DNA of 64,000 bases, taken from the NCBI RefSeq assembly GCF_030445035.2, contig NC_080690.1, positions 32,824,796 to 32,888,795 of the forward strand. Direction: 5' to 3'. Made by a program: the position numbers and the translations under genes. This document shows, one piece after another, positions 1 to 12,623 of the stretch. Within the stretch, counting starts at the first letter, position 1; each line of letters starts with the position of its first letter. The notes under the pieces were generated by a model. It was not told where the DNA came from, searched no databases, and was given only the letters and a program-made list of their open reading frames with translations. Origin of the DNA: Dasypus novemcinctus (lineage: Eukaryota > Chordata > Mammalia > Cingulata > Dasypodidae).

Positions 1-1707
1 AAATGAAAAATCAATAGGAGAGTTGAATGTTAACAGATTAAACCCCTCAATCAGACCAGTGGAGTGGAATGGATGAGAAAATATGAGCCATCTATGTCCT
101 GTCTACAAGAGACTTAAACTTAGACCCAAGGATACCAATAGCTTGAAACTGAAATGTTGGAAAAAGGTTGGAGTAGCTATATTTATATCCAATGAAATAT
201 ATTTTAAAAACAAAACTGTTACAGAGACAAGGAAGGATATTATATATTAATGAAAGGGGCAATTCACCAGGAAGAAATAATAATCATAAATGTATATGCA
301 CCTAACCAGGATGCCCCAAGGTACATGAGGCAAACACTGGCAAAACTTAAAGGAGAAGCAGAGGTCTCTACAATAACTGTTGGAGACTTCAATGCACCAT
401 GCTTAGCATTGGATAGAACATCTGGGCAGAAGATCAATAAAGAAACAGAGGCCTTGAATAATATGATAAATAGATAAAACCTAATAGACCTATAGAGAAC
501 ATCACACTCCAAAACAGCAAGATATACATTCTTTTTAAGGGCTCATTGATCTTTCTCCAGGATAGACCATGTTTTGGGTCACAAAGCAGATCACAATAAA
601 TTCAACAAGATTGAAATTATACAAGCACTTTCTCTGATCAGAATGGAATAAATTCAGAAATCAACAAGAGGTGGAAAAAAGGGAAAATTCACACATATAT
701 GGAGATTAAACAACACACTCAAATAATAAGTGAGTCAAAGAAATTTCAAGAGAAATCAATAAATATCTTGAAATAAATGAAAATGAGAACAAAATATATC
801 AGAACCTATGGGATGCTGTGAAGGCAGTGCTAAGAGGGAAATGTATAGCTCTCAATGCTTACATTAAAAAAGAAGGAAGAACTAAAATTAATCACCTAAC
901 TACACAGCTAGAACTAGAAAAGAATAGCAAACTAACTCCAAAGCATATAGAAGGAATGAAATAACAAAGATCAGAATAGAAATAAATGAAATTAAGAACA
1001 ACAACAAACAAACAAACAAAACCAAAACTTGGTTCTTCAAGAAGATTAACAAAATGGAAAAACCATTACTTAGACAAAGAAAAAAGAGAGAAGATACAAA
1101 TAAATGAAATAAAAAATGAAAATGGGGGCATTACTACTGACCCCACATAAATAAAAAGAGATCATAAGAGGGTACTATGAACAACTGTACACCAAAAAAC
1201 TAGACAATGTAGATGAAATGGAAAAATTCTAGGAACATACAACCTACACTGACCCTAGAAAAAATAGAAGACCTCAATGAACCAATTACAAGTAAACAGT
1301 CATCAAACAACTCTCCCACATGAAAAGATCAGGATCAGATGGTTTCACAGGTGAGTTTTACCAAGCATTCAAAGAAGATTTAATACCAATCTTACTCAAG
1401 CTTTTCTAAAAAATTGAACAAGAAGGAATACTCCAAAATCATTCTTTTAAGCCAATATCACCCTAATACCAAAGCCAGGTAAAGATATTAAGAAAAAAGG
1501 AAATTACAGACCGATTTCCCTAATGAATACTAATGCAAAAATCCTTAACAAATTACTTGCTAATTGAATCCAACAACACATTAAAATAATTAACATAAAA
1601 TAAAATAGTTTATAAATGGGTATATACTACGCATTAAAGGGTGGTTCAACACAAGAAAATCAACTACTGTTATACACCACATTAATACATCAAAGAAGAA
1701 AAATCAC

Positions 1708-2214
1708 ATGATCCTATCGATTGATGCAGAAAAAGCATTTGACAAAATACAGCATCCTTTCTTGATAAAAATACTGCAAAAGATAGGAAGTGAAGGAAAC
1801 TTTCTCAACATGATAAAGCCCATATATGAAAAACCCACAGCTAATATTGTATTCAATGGTGAAAGATCGAAAACTTTCCCATTGAGATCAAGAACAAGAC
1901 AAGGATGCCCACTGTCACCACTGTTGTTCAATGTAGCGCTAGAGGTTCTAGCTAGAGTAATCAGTCAAGAAAAAGAAATAAAAGTCATCCAAATCAGAAA
2001 GGAAGAAGTAAAATTTTCGCTGTTCACAAATGATGTGATCCTATATCTAGAAAGTCCCCAAAAATCTACAACAAAGCTGCTAGAGTTAATAATCCTGACA
2101 GTAGGGTGTCAGGATTCAAGATCAATACACAAAAATCAGTGGTATTTCTATACACTAGTAATGGGCAATCTGTGGAGGAAGTCAGGAAAATATTCCATTT
2201 ACAATAGTGACTAG
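1708..2214 (+). pseudogene. L1 ORF2 reverse-transcriptase fragment
   Basis: This 168-codon open stretch covers part of the L1 reverse-transcriptase palm and fingers ([25 protein letters not shown]). The FADD catalytic motif is mutated to FTND. It ends where the SINE is inserted. It is a remnant and not a gene. Confidence 0.85.
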
Positions 2215-2579
2215 GAAAGTGGATGTGGCTCAAGTAGTTGGGCATCTGTCTACCATATGGGAGGTCCCAGATTCAGTTCCCAGTGCCTCCTAAAGAAGAC
2301 AAGCAAGAAGCAAGCTGATGTGATGGGCTGGTGCAACAATCTGACCCAACAAGATGATGCAAAAAAGAGACACAACAAGGAAAACAATAATGAGAGACCC
2401 AATAAGCAGGGAGTGGAGGTGGCTCAAGTGATTAGGTACCTCCCTCCCACATGGGAGGACCCAGGTTCGGTTCCCAGTGACTCCTAAAGAGAAAATGAGC
2501 ATACAACGAACAGAGAGAGCAGACAGTGAGTGCAAACAACAAGGGGGGTGGGGAATAGATAAATAAATCTTTAAAAAAA
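2214..2579 (+). mobile_element. Dimeric tRNA-derived SINE (DAS-related)
   Basis: Two tRNA-like heads lie in tandem. The first runs from about 2,222 ('gatgtggctcaagtagttgg') to 2,285 and the second from about 2,413 ('gaggtggctcaagtgattag') to 2,485. Each has A-box-like and B-box-like parts. The tail is A-rich with a (AAAT)-like run. It is flanked by an 11-bp target-site duplication AATAGTGACTA (2,203-2,213 and 2,580-2,590), so the limits are well supported. It sits inside the L1 ORF2 remnant. Confidence 0.85.
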
Positions 2580-3110
2580 AATAGTGACTAATAGAATCAA
2601 ATATTTAGGAATAAACGTAACCAAGGCTGTAAAGCACTTATATTCAGAAAACTACAATGCATTGTTAAAAGAAATTTTAAAAAGACCTAAATAATTGGAA
2701 GAGCATTCCATGCTCATGGATTGGAAGAGTAAATATCATTAAGATGTCAATTCTACACAAACTGATACACAGATCAATGCAATACCAATAAAAATTCCAC
2801 CATACACATAGACCAATGGAACCAAACTGATGGTTCAGAAACAGACCCTCTCATGTATGGTCAAGTGATTTTTTTCTAGCCTGTCAGACCCACACAGCTC
2901 AGGCAGAACAGTCCATTTAACAAATAGTGCTGAAATAACTGGATATCCATAGCCAAAAGAAGGAAAGAGGATGCCTATCTCACACCTTATCCAAAAATTA
3001 ACTCAAAATGGATTTTTAAAAACCTAAAAATAAAATCAATAACCATAAAGCTTCTAGAAGAAATTGTAAGAAAATATTTTCAATACCTGGTAGTAGGTGG
3101 TAGAATCTTA

Positions 3111-4195
3111 AAGGAGATAAGAGGAGGACTGAAATGGACTACTGATGTTTTAATGTATGTAGAAGTTTTAATTAGCTTTACTGTAAAAGTGTGGAAATGT
3201 ATAGAGTGGATAATAACACACAGTGGTAAAAGCTAGTTTATAAATGGGTATGTGACTGAAAATGGTAGTCAAGGTATGTAAATGCCAATTGACAGAATGC
3301 TAGAGAATAATCTAGGATTTGAATAGCACAGTAAATCTAGAGATGGATGAGAATTGTGACTGATGGTACAGATGCAAGAGCATCCTTTGTTAGCTAGAAC
3401 AAATGTACATCACTTTGAAGGGTGGTGGGAACATGGAGAAGCATGGGAAAATACAACTGGAGTGACCTATGGACTGTGGTTAGCAGTAATAATATAATAT
3501 TCTTGCATCTATGCCAAAGATGACTGTGTTGATAATAGGGAAGTATGGAAAATGTGTGCCAAATGTACACAATGGATGTGGTAACAATCAGACGATATTA
3601 TCTTATCTGTAACAAATGTTCCACCACAGAGTGGTGTGTTGATAGAGGGGTGTTGTTTGGGAATTCTGCACATGTGCATGATTGTTTTATAAGTTTACAA
3701 CTTCTGTCATAAAAATGTATTTAAAAAATAATAATAGGGTGGGTTGGGGAGGAAATGCACCAATGTAAGATAAGGACTATAATTAGTAGTAAGATTTTGA
3801 CAATATTCTTTCATAATTTATAATAAACGTCTCACAACAATGCAAGATGTTGGTGGAGAGTAAATATATGGGACCCCTGTATGATGTTCTGCATGTTTGC
3901 TTTGTAAGTTCACAACTTCTACTGTACACTTATTGTTTATGTATGTTCATATATAAATAATATAAAGATAATAATGATAATAGGGTGGGTTGGGGGAAAA
4001 TACTTTTCTTAGTGGTAATATTTTGACAATGCTCTTTAATCATTAGTTTAAAAGGTTTAACAACAATTCAAGGTATTGGTGGTAGGGTGAGGTATGAGAG
4101 TCATGTATGATGTTACATATGTTTGTTTTTTAAGTTCACAACTATTACTTTACACCATTATTCATGTAGGAGTGATATACTTCAATAAATTAAAA
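3111..4195 (+). repeat. L1 3'UTR with related units in tandem
   Basis: There is no coding potential here. Three related non-coding stretches follow each other, about 3,430-3,730, 3,735-3,980 and 3,981-4,195. Each ends in an AT-rich tail. The second and third start with 'gggtgggttgggg', carry 'attttgacaat' and 'gtatgatgtt' and end in text like 'atacttcaataaa'. A further copy lies at about 34,795-35,040. They resemble the 3' ends of an older xenarthran L1. Tandem arrangement or serial insertion into A-tails are both possible. Confidence 0.6.
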
Positions 4196-6484
4196 ATACA
4201 TATATTTTTTAAAAGAATGTGAAAGGAAAAAAATCAAAAAGAGAGAACCAACTAAACCAAAACTTGGCTCTTTGCACAGATCAATAAAATTGATGAACCC
4301 TTGTCTAGACATCCAGTGAAAAAAAGGGAGTATGTGAATAATAAAAGTCGGATATGGGGGGGGGGCATTACTACCAATCCCACAGGAATAAAAAGGATCA
4401 TAAGAGGATATTATGAACATTTTTACAACAAATTAGATAACCTATATGAAATGGAAAAGTCCTAGAAACACACACATAACCTAAACTAATCAAGAAGAAA
4501 TAGAACACCTCAATAGACCAATAACAATTAGAGATTGGATCCCAATAAAAAATATATGTAGGATCAGATGGTTTAACTGATGAATTTTACCTAATATCTA
4601 AAGATGAATTAATACCAATCCTGCTCAAACTTTTCAAAAAATATTGAAAAAGGGGAATACTTCCTAACTCATTATATGAGTCCACCATCACCCTAATACC
4701 AAAGCCAGATAAGGACAAGACAAGAAAAAATATAGAGACCAAAATACCTTATGAGTATAGAGACAAAAATCCTGAACAAAATAAATAGCAAACTGAATCC
4801 TGCAGCACAGTAAAAAGGATTATATACAAAGGATTATAAATCAAGTGGGATTTATCCCAGGAGTGCAATGGTGGTTCAACATAACAAAATAAATTGATAC
4901 AAGACACCACATTAATAGAATTGAAGGGGGGAACCCACATGACAATTTCAGCTGATGCAGAAAAGGCATTTGACAAATCCAGTACCTTTTCTTGAATTAA
5001 AAAAACAAAAACACTGATCAAAATAGGAAGAGAAGGAAATTTCCTCAACATTATATAGGCATATATGAAAAACCCACAGCCAACATCATACTCAATAGTG
5101 AAAGACTAAGCTTTCCCTCTAATATCATGAACAGGACAAGGATGCCTATCATCGCTATTGCTCTTCAACATTGTACTGGAAGTGCCAGCCAGAGAATTAG
5201 CTCAGAAAAAGAAATAAAAGACATCTAAATTGGAAAGAAAAAAGAAACACTATCCTTACTCACAGATGACAGGGTTTATTCCCAAAGAATCCACAAGATC
5301 TAATATATAAATTTGACAAAATGATGGGGTACATGATGAATACACAAAAATCAGTTTGGTTTCTGTACACCAACAATGAACTATATGAAAAGGAAATAAT
5401 GAAAACAATTCCATGTACAATAGCAACAATAGAATAAAGTATAATAAAAACAAAAGAACAACAGGAATGAGTTAATCAAGGAAATAAAGGAATTGTACAT
5501 GGAAAACTAGAAATCATTACTGAAAAAATTAAAGAAGAACTAAATAAATGGAAAGATATTTCATGCTCATGGATTGGAAGACTTAATATTGTTACCAAAG
5601 TGATCTACAGATTTAATGCGATCACAATAAAAATTCCAACAGCTTTCTTCACAGAAATAGGAAAGCTAATCATCAATTTCATAGAAGGGCAAGGGTCCCC
5701 AAAGAGCCAAAACATCTTGAAAAAGAGAAAGAAATTGGCGGTGGACTTGGCCAAGTGGTTAGGGTGTCCGTCTACCACATGAGAGGTCCGTGGTTCAAAT
5801 CCAGGGCCTCCTTGACCCGTGTGCAGCTGGCCCATGCACAGTGCTGATGCGCGCAAGGAGTGTCCTGCCACACAGGGGTGTCGCCCGCATAGGGGAGCCC
5901 CACGTGCAAGGAGTGCACCCCATAAGGAGAGCCACCCAGCGTGAAATAAAGTGCAGCCTGCCTAGGAATGGCACTGCACACACGGAGAGCTGACACAAGA
6001 TGATGCAACAAAAAGAAACACAGATTCCCATGCCGCTCACAGCAACAGAAGCGAACAAAGAAGAAGACGCAGCAAATAGACAGAGAAAACAGACACCTAG
6101 GGTAGGGGAGAGAAATAAATAAATAAATTTTAAAAAATAATAATATAAATTAAAAAAAGAAAAAGAAATTCAAAAGATTCACACTTTCTGATTTCAAAAC
6201 TTACTACAAAGCTACAGTAATCAAAACAGTGTGGCACACTGTTTTGTACTGGCACAAGGGCAGACATATACTAATGGAAAAGAATTGAGAGCACAGAAAT
6301 AAACCAACATATGTATGGCCAAAAGATTTCAACACAGGTAGCAAGTCCACTCAATAGGGAAAGAATAGTTTCTTCAACAAAATTGGGACAACTAGACAGC
6401 CGCATGCAAAAAGTATGAAAATGGATCCCTATATCTCATTATATAAAAAAATGGATCAACAACCTAAATATAAGCTTTAATACT
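4196..6484 (+). mobile_element. Decayed L1 ORF2 fragment
   Basis: A second diverged L1 ORF2 starts in the region before the reverse transcriptase ('aaaacttggctctttgcac', 4,259-4,277). It continues through degraded RT motifs (4,930-5,280) to the C-terminal part (6,171-6,480). A DAS-SINE interrupts it at 5,737-6,152. Stops and frameshifts occur throughout. Confidence 0.85.
5737..6152 (+). mobile_element. DAS-SINE
   Basis: This is a tRNA-derived armadillo SINE: an A-box-like head (ggacttggccaagtggttag), a B-box-like 'ggttcaaatccagggcctcc', the DAS body ('gtgcagctggcccatgcac') and an A-rich tail. It is flanked by near-identical duplications of the L1 target, gaaaaagagaaagaaatt (5,719-5,736) and its one- or two-base variant (6,153-6,170). 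Confidence 0.92.
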
Positions 6485-6615
6485 ATAGCAGTTTGATATG
6501 GTTTATGAATTCCAAAAATAGATATTGGATTATTTTTGTAAACTGGTCTGTTTATAAACAGTTTACAAAAGTAATAAACTGATTATGTTTGTAAACTGGT
6601 CTGGCATATTAGGGT
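6485..6615 (+). mobile_element. 5' fragment of TGTAGCAGTTTGAT-type LTR
   Basis: The stretch 'tagcagtttgatatgg' followed by 'aattccaaaaatagatattg' matches the start of the complete LTR at 32,971. The 'gtaaactggtctg' piece is repeated (6,537 and 6,591), so a small internal duplication has occurred. The rest of the LTR is missing and the next L1 begins right after. Confidence 0.7.
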
Positions 6616-6619
6616 ATAT

Positions 6620-8384
6620 TAGGGATGTGGGGCAAGATGGCATCTGAGTAAGTACACCATAGTCATCTCTCCTGCAAAGGACCAGCTGAGAGGGGATGGA
6701 ATCCTGCTGGAGCAGGCTGTTTCGGGAACCTACAGAGCAGGAGGTGTCTGGACATCCATCTGGAGAGACTGCAACAAAATTAGTGCTTGCTCAATGTAAA
6801 ACTACGGGTTTCTAACACGAACTTGGAAGCCGTGGGAAGGTAAATCTCTTTGCCCCCAGGGCTAAGGGCCGCAGAACTCCCTGAGAACTGCTGGTTGCAC
6901 GGCAGTGCTCCCAAGGCCCGTGTTCCCCAAATGTGTGAACCCCAAGCCTGTGTTTCCTGAATCTTGCAACCCACATTTCACAGACCTATGAACCCCAAGT
7001 CCACATTCTCCTGGGTCTCTGTTTCCCAAGACAAGCACTCCCAGAAATCTGGCATTGCCCTAGGCCTCCAGTCTCAGACTAACTCCGGGAGCGGGAGGGT
7101 TTAGGTGGGAGGTGCAGAGGGGCCCAGGGAGTGCAGGTTCAATTTTCTGGTGCCCCCCCCCCCTTTTTATTGAGTTTGGAGGAGCATATCAGGTGACTTG
7201 GGGAGAGCCTAGGAAGAGAGAAGAGGCGAATCTGGTGAGAGAGCCTCATTTACCTAAATGCCCTGGGATAGGAAACTTGGTCTGGGAGAAGGTGGAGTCG
7301 GAAAATTAACTAGCCCCCCTGTAGCACATCTAAGGGAGAGGGACAGTAGGACATGCTTTGCAGGCTTCCAATAGCATATTTAGGGTTTCTGGCAAGGGGT
7401 GGGCGCTTTCTCTCAAGAAATTAAGAAACATTATTTTTTGAGGTAAGTTAGTTCACCAGGAAACCATTTGAATCTCCTACAGGAGCCCTCACACAGCCTT
7501 CCTACTGTCCTGGGAGAGAGGGAAGAGAGGAAGGGAGAAAGGGGGAAGGTCAGACTCCTAAGCAGTTTATTCATTTGCAAAGAGGATTCCTTGCCTGAGG
7601 CCTTCTCTGGTCTTTTTTGTTGGTTAGCTTTCTTGTTTTTCCTTCCTCTTTATCCCCCCATGGTCCTTTTTTTTTTCTCTTTTTTTCCTTTCTCTTTTAC
7701 TTGCTTGCTTTTTTCCCCCTTACTTCCTCCCCTTTTTACCCTTCTTTTTTCTTTTTTTACATTAGGTGCTGCAGGTAACATTCCTTATCCTCAATTTCCT
7801 CTTTTCTGTGTGTACTGATTTTGGCTACCAATGTTATACCCTTTCCTTTACATCTTTCTATCCTCCATCATTTACTGTTTCTCTTACATTCCACTTCTCT
7901 TTGTTTAGCCCCCAATATTTCTGACTTTTTATCTCTAATACCTCTATTCTGTTTTCTGTCTTTTATTCACTCTTTATATTATTGTCCTTTCTTTTCTCTT
8001 TCCCTCTCTCCTGACCACACTGGACTTTTAATTCATACTATTATTCCTCCCCATATTCAGTTTATTCTCTCATTATAGGTACTCCACCTTTTTACTGTTA
8101 TAACTCTGCACAGTTTACATGAGGTCAATATCCATTCTCCTAGATCTCACATGGTTCTTCTGCTAACATTCACTATCAATACTACTATTATATTTTTCTT
8201 TTCTTACCCATTTTGCTTTCTCTGGCCCTAATATTTTCCTTCAAGGGAACTTAGCCAGCAAACAAGGAACTAGAATAAAAAGAACAAAGTGACAAAGAGA
8301 AGACTTAACACACACACAAAAACAACAACTAATTAAACCCCAAGATGAAGAAGCTAATCAACTGAATAAACCCAACAAGATAAA
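6620..8384 (+). promoter_or_regulatory. L1 5'UTR (older module type)
   Basis: One monomer-like unit is present (6,630-6,775), including CAAGATGGC, a YY1-like motif, and 'ggtgtctggacat'. A non-coding middle block (6,780-7,600) follows, then T/C-rich DNA (7,610-7,770) and a stretch homologous to 59,950-60,590. The middle block does not resemble the GC-rich middle of the L1 at 59,130, although both ends do. Short open frames in it (for example 7,468-7,818) are low-complexity and not credible genes. Confidence 0.75.
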
Positions 8385-9731
8385 ATGATGACTAGACAGC
8401 AACAAAAAACTATAGACCATACCAATATCAGGAAAACATGGCCCAATCCAATGAACAAACTAAAAACCAGGAAGAGGAGTGGAACATTGAACAACTAATT
8501 AAAGCTCTCAAAACATGTATCATGGACCAATTTAATGAAGCAAAGGAAGAGATTGAGCATATAAGAAAACACTTGGGGGAAGCAGACTTGGCTTGATGAG
8601 TAGAGTGTCTGCCTACCACATGGGAGGTCCAGGGTTCAAACCCAGGGCTTCCCGACATGTGTGGTGAGCTGGCCCATGTGCAGTGCTGATGCATGCAAGG
8701 AATGCTGTGCCATGCAGGTGTGTCCCCCATGTAGAGGAGCCCCATGTGCAGGAAGTGCGCCCTATTAGGAGAGCCGCCCCAAACAAAGAAAGTCCAGCCT
8801 GCCCAGGAATGGCGCTGCACACATGGAGGCCTGATGCAGCAAGATGATGCAACAAAAAGAGACACAGATTCCCAGTGCCACTGACAAGAATACAAGCAGA
8901 CACATAAGAACACACAGCGAATGGACACAGAGAACAGACAACTGCAGGGGGAGGGAAGGGGAGAGAAATAAATAAAAAATCTTTAAAAAAAAAGAAAAAA
9001 GAAAACACTTGGAGAGCAAACGGAAGAAATTATAAACATACACAAAAAGATAATGGATATGATGGGATCAACAGCACAATCCAAGAAATCAAAAATACTC
9101 TTTCAGCAAATAACAGCAGATTTTAAGAGGCAGAGGAAAGAATTAGTGATGTGGAAGACAGTACATCTGAAATCAAACAGATAGTAGAATTGATTGATAA
9201 AAAAATAGAAAAAATCCAGCAGGGACTTAAGAGACCTGAATGACAATGCAAAACACACATAAGCATTATAGGAATCCCAGAGGAAGAGGAGAAGGGCAAG
9301 GGGACAGAAGGAGTGTTGGAGGAAATAATGGCTGAAAATTTCCCAAACCTATTGAGGGAGATGGATGTACATGTCCAGGAAGCAAAATGCACCCCAAACA
9401 GCATAAATCCAAACAGCCCTACCCCAAGACATATACTTGTCAAATTATCCAATGCACAAGACAAAGAGAAAATACTAAAAACATCAAGAGAAAAGAGAAC
9501 CATCACATACAAGGGAGACCCCATAAGATTAAGTGCTGATTTCTCATCTGAAAACATGGAGGCAAGAAGGCAGTGGTATGACATAGTCAAGGTACTAAAA
9601 GAAAAGAATTTCCTACCAAGAATACTCTGTCTAACAAAGCTAGTATTAATAAATGATGGAGAATTCAAAATATTCACAGATAAACAGAAACTAAGAGAGT
9701 ATGCCAAAAAAAACCTTCCCTTCAAGAAATA
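8385..9731 (+). pseudogene. L1 ORF1 pseudogene (RNA-binding chaperone ORF1p)
   Basis: It is homologous to the intact ORF1 at 60,594-61,565. The first ATG (8,385) precedes the same 'TRQQQ' start, but a one-base deletion shifts the frame early, and a DAS-SINE splits the coiled-coil region at 8,577-8,998. The C-terminal half remains open (9,313-9,731, 139 codons), with RRM and C-terminal-domain signatures such as RPTPRHILVKLSNAQDKEK-like text, IRLSADFSSE and ARRQWYDIVKVLKEKN. The family function is trimeric RNA binding in the L1 ribonucleoprotein; this copy is broken. Confidence 0.88.
8577..8998 (+). mobile_element. DAS-SINE in L1 ORF1
   Basis: A full DAS-SINE with tRNA-like head, body and (AAAT)/A tail. 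The target-site duplication aagaaaacacttgg is perfect (8,563-8,576 and 8,999-9,012), and it fixes both ends. Confidence 0.95.
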
Positions 9732-10645
9732 ATAAAAGGAGTTCTGCAGGAGGAAAGAAAAAAAGAGGAGAGACAGAGTTGGAGGAGATTTTAAGAACAA
9801 CTAAAATGGAAACAAGAGAAAAAAAAAATCAAACAACATATGACAAACACAAACCAAAGAAAGTATGGCTAATATAAGTAATTCCTTGAAAATAATAACA
9901 CTGAATATAAATGGCATAAACTCACCTGTTAAGAGACACAGATTGGAAGATTGGATAAGGAAATATGACCTATCTATATGCTGTCTACAAGAAACACATC
10001 TTAGACCCAAGGATTCAAGAAGATTGAAAATGAATGGCTGGAAAACAATCTTACAGGCAAACAATAACCAAAAAAGGGCAGGAGTAGCTATACTAATATC
10101 AGACAAAATAGACTTTAAATGCAAAACTATTGTGAGAGACAAACATGGACACTACATATTAGTGAAAGGGATAGTCTTTCAAGAAGAAGGAATAATCATA
10201 AACATCAATACCTCTAACAAAGGCACCTCCAAAGACATGGGGCAAACACTGAAGAAACTAAGGGAAGGAATAGATGCCTCTACAATTATAGTGGGGGACT
10301 TTAACATACCATATCACCATTGGACAGGACATCTCAAAAGAAAATCAATAAAGAAACAAAGACTTGAACATTATATTAGAGGATCTGGACGCAATAGGCA
10401 TATACAGAACATTATACCCAAATACAGCAGGATATATATTCTTTTCAAGTGCACATGGATCATTCTCCAAGATAGACCACATGCTAGGCCACAAAGAAAG
10501 TCTCAATGAATTCAGAAAGATTGAAATCATACAAAATAATTTATCTGACCACAGTGGAATGAAGCTAGAAATCTGCATTGGCCAGAGACGCAGATTTGGC
10601 ATCAAGATATGGAAGTTAAACAACACACTCTTAGAAAAACAATGG

Positions 10646-11058
10646 GGAAGCAGACCTGGCCCAATGGATAGGGTGTCTGTCTACCACATGGGAGGTCCAT
10701 GGTTCAAACCCCGGGCCTCCTTGACCTGTGTGGAGCTGGCCCATGCACAGTGCTGATGCATGTAAGGACTGCCCTGCCATGCAGGGGTGTCCCCCACGTA
10801 GTGGAGCCCCACACACAAAGAGTGCACCACATAAGGAGAGCCGCCCAGTGTGAAAGAAAGTGCAGTCTGCCCAAGAATGGTGCTGCACACATGGAGAGCT
10901 GACACAACAAGATGACACAACAAAAAGAAACACAGATTCCCAGTGCTGATAAGGATAGAAGTGGTCACAGAAGAGCACACAGAGAATGAACACAGAGAGC
11001 AGACAACTGGGGGAGAGGGGGAAGAGAAATAAATAAAAAATAAATCTTAAAAAAAAAA
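10646..11058 (+). mobile_element. DAS-SINE in L1 ORF2
   Basis: A full-length copy with an A-rich tail. The target-site duplication agaaaaacaatgg is perfect (10,633-10,645 and 11,059-11,071). Confidence 0.95.
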
Positions 11059-12623
11059 AGAAAAACAATGGGTCAAGGAGTAAATCTCAATAGAAATCAA
11101 TAACTATCTTGAAACTAATGAAAATGATAACATAACATATCAAAACTTATGGGATGCAGCAAAACCTGTACCAAGAGGGAAATTCATAGCCATAAATTCA
11201 TACATCAAAAAAAGAAGAAACAGCTAAGATTGAAGAACTAACTGCACAATTGGAGGAATTAGTAAAAAAAAAACAACAAACTAACCCCAAAGAAAGAAGA
11301 AAGAAAGAAAAAGCAAAGATTAGAGAAGAACTAAATGAAATAGAAAATAAGAAAGTGCTCTAAAAAATAAACAAAACAAAGAGCTGGTTCTTTGAAAAGA
11401 TCAATAAAATTGACAAACCCTTAGCTAGACTAACAAAGAAAAAAGAGAGAAGATGCAAATACACAAAATAAAAAATGAGAAAGGGGATATCACCACTGAC
11501 CCCATTGAAATAAAGACTATCATAAGAGGATCCTTTGAAAAAATATATTCCAATAGGAAAGACAATTTAGAGGAAATGGACAAATTCCTGAAACATATAA
11601 GCAGCTTACATTGACAAAAGAAGAAATCAATGATCTCAACAAACCAATCACAAGGAAAGAGATAGAATCAGTCATTAAAAACCTCCCAACTAAGAAGAGT
11701 CCCAGGCCAGATGGCTTCACAGGTGAATTCTACCAAACATCCCAGAAAGAACTAACAACAATCTTGCTTAAACTCTTCCAAAAAATCAAAATAGAAGGAA
11801 TATTGCCTAACTCATTTTATGATGCCAACATTACCCTAACACCAAAGCCAAACAAAGACACCAAAAGAAAGGAAAACTGCAGACCAATCTTAGAGAGATT
11901 GAACCTAGATGTGAAAATCCTCAACAAAATACTTGCTAATTGTATTCAACAACATATTAAACGAATTATACACCATGACCAAATGGGTTTCATTCCTGCT
12001 ATGCAAGGATGGTTCAACATAAGAAACTCAATTAATGTAATACACCACATAAACATATTGAAGGAAAAAAAATCACATGATCATATCTGTAGATGCAGAA
12101 AAAGCATTTGGCAAAATACAGCATCCTTTCTTGATAAAAAACACTGCAAAAATAGGAATAGAGGGAAACTTTCTGAACATGATAAAAGGTATATATGAAA
12201 AACCCACAGCTAACATCATTTACAATGGTGAAATCCTAAAATCTTTCCTTCTAAGATCAGGAGCAAGACAAGGATGCCCACTATCACCCCTTCTATTTAA
12301 CATTGTATTAGAAGTACTAACTAGAGCACTGATGCAAGAACCAGATATAAAAGGGATCCAAATAGGAAAGGAAGAAGTCAAAATTTCACTATTTGCAGAT
12401 GACATGATCCTATACATAGAAAGCCCTGAGAAGTCTACAAGAAAACTTCTAGAACTTATAAATGAGTTCAGTAAAATTGCAGGTTATAAGATCAATGCAC
12501 AAAAATCAGTAGCATTTCTGTGCACTGATGATGAGCAATCTGAGGAGGAAATCAAGAAACAAATACCATTTACAATAGTAAATTAAAAAAATCAAATACC
12601 TAGGAATAAATTTAACTAAAGAT

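Larger units (their letters stand above)
1..3110 (+). mobile_element. Decayed L1 LINE, ORF2 portion (5' end outside window)
   Basis: The sequence reads as an L1 ORF2 from just after its start codon. An endonuclease-like block (VGDFNAP, near 380-410) and reverse-transcriptase blocks ([15 protein letters not shown] near 1,720-1,760; [12 protein letters not shown] near 1,895-1,930) are visible. Many stops and frameshifts break it, and the catalytic FADD motif reads FTND (near 2,025), so it is inactive. A SINE interrupts it at 2,214-2,579, and an internal deletion is apparent near 2,800. It is more diverged than the L1 at the right end of the window and so is probably older. Confidence 0.9.

Noticed and set aside
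7468-8078. Hydrophobic small proteins (116 and 85 codons)
   Set aside because: They come from the pyrimidine-rich part of an L1 5'UTR. Leu/Phe/Ser-rich translation is what T/C-rich DNA gives.
10631-11068. Open frames of 60-170 codons on the minus strand of many DAS-SINEs (here, 8,428-8,928, 30,280-30,633, 46,616-47,041 and others)
   Set aside because: The same peptide-like text appears at each DAS copy and reflects the GC-rich SINE body. It has no conserved start, and there is no selection argument.
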